Source: Hyperoodon ampullatus
Taxonomy: Eukaryota; Chordata; Mammalia; Artiodactyla; Ziphiidae
Assembly: GCA_949752795.1 (NCBI GenBank)
Contig: OX457068.1
Span: 59,337,582 to 59,401,581 of the forward strand
DNA: 64,000 nt
Direction of reading: 5' to 3'
The notes beneath the pieces are model-generated. The model did not search any database and was not told the origin of the DNA. It saw only the letters and a program-made list of their open reading frames with translations. Position 1 is the stretch's first letter, and the number at the start of each line of letters is the position of its first letter. Position numbers and translations under genes: made by a program. This document shows, in pieces, positions 47,030 through 57,639 of the stretch.

Positions 47030-47995
47030 TTTACTTGTTATTAACTTATATAAGTTCATTGCATATTCTGGAATATAAACAGTTAGTTACAAGATATATA
47101 TTTTGTGAATATTTTCTTCTATTCTGTAGGTGATTTTTTTTGCTTTATTAATAGTAGCCTTTGATGAATAAAAAATCCTTAATTTTATCAAGTCCAGTTT
47201 ATTTGTTTTTTTATTGTTGCTCATGCTTTTGGTATCATAGCTTAGGATATATTACCAAATTCAAGATCATGAATATCTAACCTTATGTTTTCTTCTAAGA
47301 CTTTTATAATCTGGTCTTTAGGTCACTGATCCATTTTCAATTAATATTTTTTGTAGGTTGTTTGGTAATGCTATAAATTAATTTATTTGTATAAAATTAT
47401 CTTATTATTCTTTTCATTTCTGTAAGGTTGGTAGTAATGTTCCTACTTTAATTTCAGATTTTAGTTATTTGATTAAACTCTTTTTCTTAGTCAACCTAGC
47501 TATTAGAGCCATTGTCAATTTTATTCATTGTTTTGAAAAATCAACACTTTGTGTCATTAATTTTCTCTACAGTTTTTTATTCTCTATTTTATTTACTGCT
47601 CTTCTAATTATTTATTATGTCTTCTTATTGTTTCCTTCTTTCTACTCATTCTGGGTTTAGTTTGTTCTTTCTCTAGTTACTTAGGGTTTAAAGTTAGTTT
47701 GTTAATTTGGGATATTTCTTTTTAATGTATGCATTTAGAGTTATAAATTTCCCTTTTAATGTTATTGCTCCATTCCATAAGTTTTGGAATGTTGTGTTTT
47801 CATGTTCATTAATCTCTAAATATTTTCTAATTTAACATCTGATTTCTTCTTTCAACCTTTGGTTTTTTAATTTCCATATATTTGTAAATATTTCAGTTTT
47901 CCTCTCCTTTTGCTATTGGTTTCATTCCATTGTGATTGGAAAAGGTATTTTGTGTCATTTCAATCTTACTTCCGATATATTCTTGGAAAGTTAAG
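47030..47995 (-). mobile_element. Old L1 fragment, minus strand, internally deleted
   Basis: 47,030-47,375 matches the reversed distal ORF2 (gcatattctggaatataaac, tattttcttctattctgtag, gctcatgcttttggtatcat, gatccattttcaatta). 47,380-47,995 matches the reversed ORF2 endonuclease/linker region (tttgaaaaatcaacactttg, ttctagtta-like, gttttggaatgttgtgtttt, cattccattgtgattggaaa). The part between these in a normal L1, including the polymerase core, is missing. Confidence 0.72.
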
Positions 47996-48225
47996 GAATG
48001 ATTCCTGTAAGAAACAGCACCTAAACTGAGTAGGAGTTACAAAAAAGTAAAGAAAAAGGAAAACTGAAATCAGAATCTCAGATGTTATAAAGATGATGGA
48101 ACAAAAAAAGATCATAGATAATTTCAGTGTGGCTAAATCTTAGAGTTCAGGAAAGAAAAGTAAAATTTAAGAGATATATTAAACTTGCTTATTAATATAT
48201 TAAATTGAATCATATTTTTGAGTGA

Positions 48226-48468
48226 GGCATCTGAAGTCAGACTGGCTGAGTTTAAATCCTGGCTCTACCACTACCAGCTTTCTGATTTTAGGAAATTTAC
48301 TTTATGTCTCTAAAATATATAGTACTCATTTTAAAATGTTTTAATAATATTGGTATTTAACTCATGGAATTGGTCAGAGGATTCAAAGAGATAAAGCATA
48401 GAAGGCATCCAGTATAGTGCCTTGTGTATAGTAAATGTTTAATAAGTGTTAAGTATGATTATTGTTTT
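48226..48468 (+). mobile_element. MIR SINE
   Basis: Long, readable MIR: ctgaagtcagactggctgag, tttaaatcctggctctacca, ctaccagctttctgatttta, then gtcagaggattcaaagagat, catccagtatagtgccttgt and atagtaaatgtttaataagt. Ancient tRNA-derived SINE, about 240 bp. Confidence 0.88.
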
Positions 48469-49584
48469 TAAGAAATTTGGACTCTATTGTAATGTTATTT
48501 GGGGATACTAACTCTGGCTGAAATGTGGTAAATGAATTTTAAGGTGGAAAACTAGAAAGATTAAGTAGATATATAGTAATCTAGGTGAGAAATATTGATG
48601 GCCTATACTACGATAATGACAGTAGGTTGGAGGGAAACTTATAGATTTGCACAATGTTTAGAGGTTGAACCTATGGCATTTAGTGATATATGGAGAACAA
48701 GGAAGGAGGATGATGCCAAAGAAGCTCTCAGATTCCTGGCATTTGCAGATGGACAGATAGTTATAACATTTATTGAGAAGAGAAAGAAAGGAGGAGAACC
48801 ACAAGTTCAATTTGGGAAAAGTTAACTTTGCCATGTCTGTGTTTCAGTCAAGTGAAAATAGTGAATATTTTGGTCTGAAGCTCTGCAGAGAGATCTGAGA
48901 GTCTTATTTCATTATGTTTTTTATTTCCTCATTCATGACAGTCCCATCCTATGTATTTCAGCCTGTTCAAATACTTACAGTGAATACACTATCATTTGTG
49001 AAACATGGTTGAAACTTCTGAGCCTGAAACACAAATTCCTGGAGTATGGCTGCAATCTCTATTTTGTTTTATCCACCATCTATGTTATAAGTAAAGAACA
49101 AACAGTACCACTCCACTACAAAAGCATTTAGAACAGCATTGAATATTGACACAATAATTATTCATATTGTTGATTTTGAACCACAAATAAAAAATTAATT
49201 ACTTTCAGAATCTTTTGGTGTAGAAAATAATAATAACCAAACACAGGATGCACTTTTTCAATGCAGAGTAGAAAAATTCAATTTTACTATTCAATTCAAT
49301 TCCACCAAATTCAATTTTTTTCTAGCTGTTGGAGATACGGAGACACATGCATGCACACAGACCCACACACACATAATAATCATGATCTCCACTCTAAAGG
49401 AATTTATACAATCATGGTGGAAGACACATACATGCAATGGGATGTTAAAATCCAAAAATTTATAGGGCATATAGCCTACCTTCAAGGAAATTTATTCCTT
49501 ATGACTATGCTCAAGAAAAATGAAGTCGTGGGAAGTGAAAATTGCAGAGAAGTTAAACTACTGTGGTTTTAGCAATTACCAGCT
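48469..49584. other. Unassigned DNA
   Basis: No gene recognised. 49,325-49,490 is weakly reminiscent of L2-type sequence but not enough for a call. Confidence 0.4.
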
Positions 49585-50143
49585 TTAGGAGAGGAAGAAA
49601 TTTGCCACTACCCTTCCAGGTTATTTTGGCTAGACTAGAAATTAAATTGATATGAGATAGATTAGAACGAAACAATCAAACAGAGGTTTAATAATATGTA
49701 TATATAGGAGAGACCCAAGAAAACTGAGTAATTCACCTAAGTAGCTGAAACCCTCACCTTAAATACAGGTACAAACAAAAGAGGATATTTGGGGTAGTGG
49801 TTTGGGACTTCAATGTGGAGGAAGGCAACTTGCATGGAGATGGAAAGATAAATGTTTGTAAACAAATATTTTCGGGGACATGCAGAGACAATGGAACATG
49901 GAGAGGAATTTTAACAAACTGACTTTGCTAGGTTTCACCATCTCTAGTATATCTAGTTCATACTGTAGTTAACTATGATAGTAGTTTCCTTCTTGGAATA
50001 TGTCCTTTATTTACATTCTTTTAGGCAGTTGGGGGAAAGTCAAAATTTATTCCTGCTTGTTTTGGGCCTTGACTGTTGTCAGCTCAAAATACTCCTTCTG
50101 CCAAAGAGACATTTTGGAGTAGCAGCTTTTGCTCCCCTACACA
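49585..50143 (-). mobile_element. Reversed ERV LTR (same family as 33,552-34,114)
   Basis: Follows the reversed order of the LTR at 33,552: ggaagaaattt, agactagaaattaaattgat, atgagatagatt, aggtttaataatatg, gagacccaagaaaactgagt, caccttaaatac, and a terminus gcagcttttgctccccta. Diverged from the other two copies. No retroviral interior adjoins it. Confidence 0.65.
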
Positions 50144-50840
50144 ACAATTCTAACAGCATTCAGTGCACAAGCAATGACACAATTTCTATTTTTTCACTCT
50201 ATTGTTCTTTGTGCTTTTACTGATCTTTCTCTCAGAAAAGAGAAATCTTGTGGAATTGCTTGCAATTTATTTTGAAAATGCATAGGGTTGTTTTTCAGTT
50301 TCATGGGGAAATAAAAATAGTTACTCTGAAAAGTGCTCTGTGACCTGAGGATCACATGTGAATCTTTAGATTTCATATTTGTTTATTTAAATTACAAGGT
50401 CCCAAAAGAGCCTGTTGAGACCAGTATAGTACAAGCTATATCAATACATAGGAATTCTATAAGGATCAACCAAAGTAACATTTATGATGGTGCTTTTAAA
50501 AAAAAAGAAACCACAATTCAAACTCAAGGAATGCTATATTGTAAGTTTTAAAAAGAAATTTTCCAATGTAACCATGAAACTATATTAAAACAAAATCACT
50601 TTTGCTATTTATATTTACCCATGAGGGAATGCTTTCTTCCCAACAAGTAAATCATAGAGCATTCAGTAGGGTATGTTTGCAATAATCATAGAAATATAAA
50701 GTTTTTAATTAATTAAAAAACCTTAATGTGTTCTGGATGATTTAACCAGAATAATTGATTTAATGCCTTCAAAGAGTAAACATATGTATTTTAATAACTT
50801 TAAAATATTTTAATTGTAAATATGAAATTGGGGTAATTTA
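50144..50840. other. Unassigned AT-rich DNA
   Basis: No gene or named repeat recognised. Confidence 0.5.
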
Positions 50841-50854
50841 AAACTACAATATGT

Positions 50855-51067
50855 GGGCTTCCCTGGTGGTGCAGTGGTTGAGAGTCCAACTACCAATGCA
50901 GGGGACGCGGGTTCATGCCCTGGTCTGGGAGGATCCCACATGCTGCAGAGTGGCTTGGTCCGTGAGCCATGGTCACTGAGCCTGTGTGTCTGGAGCCTGT
51001 GCTCTGCAATGGGAGAGACCACAACAGTGAGAGGCCCACATACCACAAAAATAAAAGCAAACAAAAA
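50855..51067 (+). mobile_element. Short CHR-type SINE
   Basis: Head gggcttccctggtggtgc to a tail aaaataaaagcaaacaaa. Perfect target duplication aaactacaatatgt at 50,841-50,854 and 51,068-51,081. More CpG decay than most CHR copies here (tgctgcagagtggcttgg). Confidence 0.93.
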
Positions 51068-51081
51068 AAACTACAATATGT

Positions 51082-51512
51082 AACTGAGAGAAAATATTAG
51101 AAGCTTATTCTTTAATTTTCACTAGAAGACTTTTTAAAAATCTTAAGATAGTGGAATACTTTTATGTGGTTTACCTAAAATCTGAAATGTAGTAAATTGA
51201 AGATATAACTCTGAGATAGTATACACCTCTAAGATATTAATCATTGATCCAATTTAAAAACAGGAAAATGGTTAAAAAATAAAGGTTCAAATAATCTCTT
51301 TATGAGAACTTTCTCAAAGAATTACTTAAATAAATTATCTTAATTGTGTGTGTGTGTATGTGTGTGTGCGTGTGTGTGTGTATGTATGTATAAAGCAGAA
51401 ACATTTTGGAGTATATTGTACTGGACACTTTCTCTTGAACAAGAAGTTAAATCATGGATGAATCAGCACTGATGCAAATGTAATGAATCAGAGTATTTAT
51501 CAATAATAACAT
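51082..51512. other. Unassigned DNA with a (TG)n tract
   Basis: A (TG)n microsatellite with TATG/GCG interruptions lies at 51,343-51,390. No gene seen. Confidence 0.5.
51343..51390. repeat. (TG)n microsatellite
   Basis: Interrupted TG/TATG repeat of about 48 bp. Confidence 0.9.
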
Positions 51513-51720
51513 CATTTGAGTGTGTAATATGTGTTGCACACTCACCTAGGCACAGAATCTACAATGTTGAAAGAGACAGATTTGATTTCTACCTACATAG
51601 AATTTATAATCTCTATGTAGGGGAATATATAAAAGTAAGCAGGCAATTACACAGTATTTTAAACAGTGTTATATTAGAAGCATTTGAAAAGTAATTAGGT
51701 AGATAGCAGAAGACACTCAG
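51513..51720 (-). mobile_element. Possible L2 fragment
   Basis: Blocks such as cctaggcacagaatctacaa, gatttctacctacatagaat and agcagaagacactcagagga follow the reversed L2 3' region loosely. Strongly diverged. Confidence 0.35.
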
Positions 51721-53369
51721 AGGAGCTGTAGTTCAGCTAAGGGCAGTCTTCAAAGTGAGAAGATAGAAAACAAAGTTTGGAAAGAGGAAGACTGTGAGAG
51801 CCGGAAAAAAGAAAGGAAGTTGCTTGTATTCTTGTATAGTCCCTTCTCTTGAACCTAAACATTCAGTGAAATTTTATATGTTTTGGGTATATATGCTTGT
51901 TGAGTGTAAAAAAGATTTTGAAAACTAGCTGAAATTAGCCTCTAAGATGACTCAGGGTGAAGAAGAACACCCCCCCCCAACCTGGAAATAATATCTGAAG
52001 AAAGAGGTGCCATTATAAAATAAATCCTGGGGAATCCACAGGATTTATAAGGCAGAGTTTTAATTTTTTCCCCCATGCTGTAAAGTTGAGAATTTAGTCA
52101 ATTTTATTTAGGTCTGTGAGGGGTAAGTGCTCCCTGATGATATCTGAGGTATACAGCAATTGAAATCTTTCCCCTAGACATATAAGCAGATTCTAGTGGA
52201 GTAGTTTATACTAACAAGCATTTCTCTACTACCCCTAAGGGAGAAGATCAATGTCACTGTTCTGGGAAGTCTGACCCTAAGGTGGTCAACCATATGCATT
52301 CTGAATGGTCTACAGGCAGATTTTCCAGTGAATGGCACTGCCTTGCATTTCAGGAAGCCTTGCCACATATGTCAGACCCAGTGAGGTGGTGCAAGCTGGA
52401 GTGTTTCTTTTGGAACAGCAGGAAATCATCTGGAGATTTTTACGTGCTGAGAGCCTCTACTGGAAGATGTTATTCCAACCAATGGCTTCTTAGAGTAAGG
52501 ACAAGCTGATAGTGAGGCTTTTGACAAGAAATAATAGTCATCTTCTAGGGAGTAGACCTGGGCAAGCATTTGCCGAGATAGCAGCCAAATCAATGTTCTT
52601 CCCCAAAGTACATCTACAGAAAGTACTTCAGGACATCCTTTCAATGTTAGGGCTTTTAACCTTTTCCTTTCAGCATGAGAAGATAGAGGAATCCATGGAA
52701 AGCCTGATTGCCTGGCTGTCTTTTGCCAAATAGATATGAGAAGCAGTACGACTAGGTCACAGGTACTGATACTGAATGTCTCAAGTCATTTGGCTCTGCC
52801 TCAATTATTGTTTTGGGATAAGTAGAAGACACAGATATCCTCTGCTCTACAGCTTCTTCAGCAAAGAAAGATGGCATACCTTGTTCTATCTTTCATGCCC
52901 CCACTCACCATACACATGATAAATTGTTTCATGATCCTAAGGCCATGATCTGTACAATGGTTGCCTTCCAGAGCTTTTGTAAGATTGAATGAGTTTAAAT
53001 ACAGATTTCTTCATAGAAATAAAAAGACATGTTATGGTCAGGGCAATCATGGGAGTCCCAGAATCCTACTGGCTCTTCACCCTCACTCAATGGACAACTC
53101 CTAAAGGACTGCAAAGAAACTCTGGAACCCATAGATACAATATGAGAATATCTAGTGACAGAGGATTGATTTATACCAAAACTACTGTTTCTTGGAAGAT
53201 GGAATAGATGTACTTTTCCCTATGCCTCCTGCTACATACAATATAAAATCATGGACATTACATGTGAAACAAGAGTAAGAAGATTCTGAAAGGCAGAAAG
53301 AGGCAAACTTTCTAAGAACTTCAGGAACCATATTCAGAAAGCAAATAAGTGCATAAAACATTTTCAACG
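51721..53369. other. Unassigned stretch of normal complexity
   Basis: No repeat or gene could be named. The part 52,150-52,900 is less AT-rich than its surroundings and holds two adjacent plus-strand frames (52,282-52,509 and 52,512-52,733) without a recognised domain. It may be an ancient unlisted repeat, a degraded processed copy or single-copy DNA. Confidence 0.4.
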
Positions 53370-53577
53370 TTATTAGCCTTAGGTAAGTGTAAATTAAACC
53401 CGCAATGAGCTATCACTATATATGTATCAAAATGGCTAAAAATTAAAAAGAAAACAAAACAGTGACAATATAACGCTGCTAAGTATGCAGAAAAACGGGA
53501 TCACTCACACATTGCTGGTGGGAACATAAAATGATATTGCCACTCTGGAAAACAGTTTGGTAGTTTCTTTTAAAAAG

Positions 53578-53623
<46 letters not shown>

Positions 53624-53627
53624 ACAT

Positions 53628-53676
<49 letters not shown>

Positions 53677-54115
53677 ATATCATATATCCTATATATAATA
53701 TATAAAGCAGCAGTTTCACTCTTGGCCATTTATTGCAGAGAAATGAAGACTTAGGTTCACACAAAAACACACTAAAAATATTACCAAATTGTTTATAGTA
53801 GCTTTATTCATAATAGCTAAAACAGGAAACATCCCAAATATCCTTCAATGGTTGTGCAACCTGTGGTACAACCATATCATGGAATACCACTCAACAATAA
53901 AATAAAAATAAAAAAGGAGTGTTGAAACATGCAACAGCCTGGATGAATCTCCATAGAACTATGCTAACTCAAACCAGGTAATCACAAAAGGTTACATAAT
54001 ATATGATTCCATTTATACAATATTCTTCAAATGACAAAATTGCAGATATGATTAATAGCTTAATAGTCGCCAAGTATTATAGAAGAAGTGGCCTATGGCT
54101 TTAAAAGGCAACATG
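53370..54115 (+). mobile_element. Old L1 fragment, distal ORF2
   Basis: Recognisable distal ORF2: gcaatgagctatcactatat, acacattgctggtgggaaca, ggaaaacagtttggtagttt, ttgtttatagtagctttatt and ggaataccactcaacaataa. No long frame survives. It contains a palindromic microsatellite at 53,578-53,668. It continues after an 11-bp target duplication at 54,504. Confidence 0.82.
53578..53668. repeat. Palindromic compound microsatellite (TA)n(TG)n..(CA)n(TA)n
   Basis: Left arm about 8 TA and 14 TG units, short centre tacaca, right arm about 10 CA and 11 TA units. The arms are complementary, so the whole block can fold as a hairpin or cruciform. Confidence 0.92.
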
Positions 54116-54469
54116 CCCCCCACCCCACCCCAATAAAGGTGTTAAAAAGAAGAGTGGCTCACTTTTATCCATGGTATAACTCAAATACTTTCCCAGAATA
54201 CCACTCATTTGCTAAAGAATTACTTCATATCTTTACTTAGTTAAGAATTTTTCAAGTACCTCACAGGATAGACTGCTAAATTATTTACACCTTTGTGGAA
54301 AATTTATATAATATTTTCCTTTCACAGTTGGTCTCTCAAAATATAGTCTTCCCTATGTCATCCATACTAGATGTAATTAAGGAATTACTCTTATCTTGAT
54401 TTGTATATATTAAACTTTAATGATATGCTTAAATCTCTGGAGAATAAAATGTGTTCTCTCAAAGTTATA

Positions 54470-54503
<34 letters not shown>
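54116..54503 (+). pseudogene. Probable processed retrocopy of an mRNA 3' end (parent unknown)
   Basis: A 388-bp insert in an old L1, flanked by the perfect 11-bp repeat aaggcaacatg (54,105-54,115 and 54,504-54,514). It ends with a polyadenylation signal aataaa at 54,443-54,448, 22 bases later an A-rich tail (54,471-54,503, now (AAAT)n), and is not headed by a tRNA promoter. These are the marks of L1-mediated copying of a polyadenylated transcript, 5'-truncated so that only 3'UTR-like sequence remains. It has no ORF of note and I do not recognise the parent. An unlisted SINE or LINE with its own polyadenylation signal is the main alternative. Confidence 0.6.
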
Positions 54504-54720
54504 AAGGCAACATGAAGTATCCTTATGACAATGGAAATGTTTTGTATCTTGACTGTATCGATATCAATATCCTGGTTGTGATATTGTACCATAGTTTGAA
54601 AGATGCTATCACTGGAGAAACTGGGTAAAGGAACATGGGATCTCTCTGCATTATTTCTTAAAATTCAATTGAATTTACAACTGTCTCAAAGAAATCATAG
54701 AAAAGTATTCACTTATGTTT
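54504..54720 (+). mobile_element. Old L1 3'UTR, continuation
   Basis: tatcttgactgtatcgatat, ctggttgtgatattgtacca, gaaactgggtaaaggaacat, gggatctctctgcattattt and the end caactgtctcaaagaaa follow old L1M 3'UTRs. Confidence 0.78.
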
Positions 54721-54959
54721 AAAATTATTAAAAATCTCAAAAAAAATCTTAACAAGCTAGGCATAGAAAGCAGCTTGCTTTATTTAATAGCAGGTATCTA
54801 AACAAAGCAAACATTATGATTAATAAATATTAAAACCACTCTCTCTCAGATTGGGATACAAGATAAAAATACTCATTATAAATACCTTTATTCACTTTAT
54901 ACTGGTAATTCTAAGCTGTGCAGCTGGGCAAAAATATGACTGATGTTAAAAAAAAGTTT

Positions 54960-56099
54960 TAAAAAAGAGGAAAATGTCACTATTCATGGAAAATATATTT
55001 TGAGTATGTAGAAAATTTCAAAGAAATTTCAAATAAATAAAATTTCTATTTATTCTATAGATAAATCAGTAGATTGAATAAATGAATTTAGTAAGTTTTC
55101 TTGCAATAATGTCAATATAGAAAATAATCAATTTTATTTTTATAAATGAGCAACAAAAGATAAGAAAAGAAATTATTTAATGGTGTCAATTACCATAACA
55201 TCACATATGTCAAATCTCAAAAAATGAATCTTGCAGAAGTTTTGCAAGACTCCTACGTAGGAAGCTGGAAAACATTTTGAGAAAAATTAAAGATGATATA
55301 AACAAGTAGAAGTGAATGCCATACTTACAGATTGAAAGAGTCAATATTTTAATGGTGTCAAATTCCTCTAATTGATTTATAAAAACAAACCAAACAGATT
55401 TGTAGGGAGGGTGGAGATTCACAACTAATTCTAAATTAATAAGAAAATGAAAAAGGCCAAAAATAGTTACAACAATCTCAAAACAGAATAATTTCTACCA
55501 TATATTGAGATTTACTATTAATCCACAGCAATTAAGACAATATGATATTGGCAAATTGATTGAAAAATAAACTGACAGAATGGAGAACACATACACTAAT
55601 GAACACTTTTTTAGATAATAGAATTGGCATTTTAGAGCAGTAGTAAAAAGAAAATATTTCCAATAAATAGTACTCTGAATCAGATATAAGTATTGAACCA
55701 ACGGACTGGCCTTTTGCCTTAAAATATAAAAAAATATAAATTCTAGTTCAGTTTTAAATATAAATATGGAAAGCAAAACAACAAAGTTTCTCAGAGATTT
55801 CATAGGAGAATACCTCCAAGGCATATACTGGTAAGATATCTTGAAAACTAATATAAACACACTAACTATAAAGTGAAAGATTGACAAATTGAAATATATT
55901 TATTAAAATTGCTACTACATTAAAACAAAAGAAAGTTTCATCAAAGACACTACTAAGAGAAGAGAAATCAAGTCATAGTGTGAAACAAGGTATATGTAGC
56001 AGGAAAAAAAAAGGCTCATATATATAATATGTAAAGAATTCCTACAAATCAATCAGAAAGAGGCAGACTTCTCCAATGAAAAGTGAGCTAGAGACTTAG
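54960..56099 (+). mobile_element. Old L1 fragment, ORF2 middle to distal
   Basis: Strongly mutated ORF2 sequence: cagtagattgaataaatgaa, gagcaacaaaagataagaaa, cagcaattaagacaatatga, tactggtaagatatcttg and caatcagaaagaggcagact. It stops at 56,099 where L1-E begins. The next expected L1 block (attcaaatggctgataaata) is found at about 62,553. Confidence 0.72.
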
Positions 56100-56715
56100 G
56101 GACCTTGCCGTTGGTTGCTGTCTGTGCTGTAGTTGGAATCTGAATCTTGAACTTTCTGAGGAGAGCATCTGAGCCTCAGAGTTCCTATCAGCCATGTGGA
56201 TGAAAGGCTCTTGGTGCTACAGCCAGGAGTCAGCGCTGTGTCTCTGAGGTGAGAGAGCCAACTTCAGGACACTGGTCCACAAGAGACTTCCCAGCTCCAC
56301 GTAATATCAAAGGGCAAAAATCTCCCAGAGCTCTCAATCTCAACAGCAACACCCAGCTTCACTCAACGACCAGCAAGCTAAAGTGCTGAACACCCTAAGC
56401 CAAACAACTAGCAAGACAGGAACACAACCTCACCCATTAGCAGAGAGGCTGCCTAAAATCATAATAAGTCCACAGATACATCAAAATACACCCCCAGAGG
56501 TGGACCTGCCCACCAGAAAGACAAATCCAGACTCATCCACCAGAACACAGGCCCTACTCCCCTCCGCCAGGAAGCCTACACAACCCACTGAACCAACATT
56601 AGCCACTGGGGACAGACACCAAAAACAACAGGAACTATGAAACTGCAGCCTGCAAAATGGAGAACCCAAATACAGTAAGATACGCAAAATGAGAAGACAG
56701 AAAAACACACACCAG

Positions 56716-57581
56716 ATGAAGGAGCAAGATAAAAACACACCAGATGTAACAAATGAAGAGGAAATAGGCAGTCTACCTTAAAAAGAATTCAAAATAATAA
56801 TAGTAAAGATGATCCAAAATCTTGGAAATAGAAGAGAAAAAATGGAAGAAACATTTAACAAGGAACTAGAAGAACTAAAGATGAAACAAGTAACGATAAA
56901 CAGCACAATAAATGAAATTAAAAATACTCTAGAAGGGATCAGTAGCAGAATAACTGAGGCAGAAGAATGGATAAGTGACCTGGAAGATAAAATATTGGAA
57001 ATAACTACTGCAGAGAAGAATAAAGAAAAAAGAATGAAAAGAATAGAGGACAGTCTCAGAGACCTCTGGGACAACATTAAATGCAACAACATTCAAATTA
57101 TAGGGGTTCCAGAAGATGAAGAGAAAAAGAAAGAGACTGAGAAAATATTTGAAGAGATTATAGTTGAAAACTTCCCTAATATGGGAAAGGAAATAGTTAA
57201 TCAAGTCCAGGAAGAACAGAGAGTCCCATACAAGATAAATCCAAGGAGAAACATACCAAGACACATATTAATCAAACTGTCAAAAATTAAATATAAAAAA
57301 AAAATATTAAAAGCAGCAAGGGAAAAACAACAAATAACACAAAAGGGAACCCCATAAGGTTAATAGCTGATCTTTCAGCAGAAACTCTCCAAGCCAGAAG
57401 GGACTGGCAAGACATATTTAAAGTGATGAAGGAGAAAAACCTACAACCAAGATTATTCTAACCAGCAAGGATCTCATTCAGATTTGATGGAGAAATTGAA
57501 ACATTTACAGACAAATAAAAGCTGACAGAGTTCAGCACCACAAAACCAGCTTTACAACAATTGCTAAAGGATCTTCTGTAG
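56716..57581 (+). pseudogene. L1-E ORF1, one stop and one frameshift
   Basis: ATG at 56,716 reads MKEQDKNTPDVTNEEEIGSLP and meets TAA at codon 22. The same frame reopens at codon 32 for 182 codons (56,809-57,357): coiled coil (NEIKNTLEGISSRITEAEE), RRM start (NIQIIGVPEDEE, about 57,090-57,125) and the C-terminal domain (YKINPRRNIPRHILIKLSKI). A one-base loss in the ccc run at about 57,349-57,352 turns the frame into a stop; the remainder (LSAETLQARRDWQDIFKVMK-like) continues in another frame to TAG 57,579-57,581. Apart from these two lesions it is the best ORF1 in the window. Confidence 0.88.
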
Positions 57582-57639
57582 GGAAGAAACACAAGAGGAA
57601 GAAAAGACCTACAATAGCAAACCCAAAACAATTAAGAAA

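Noticed and set aside
55495..55887. 130-aa minus-strand hydrophobic frame
   Set aside because: Antisense of old L1 ORF2 sequence, same artefact as above.
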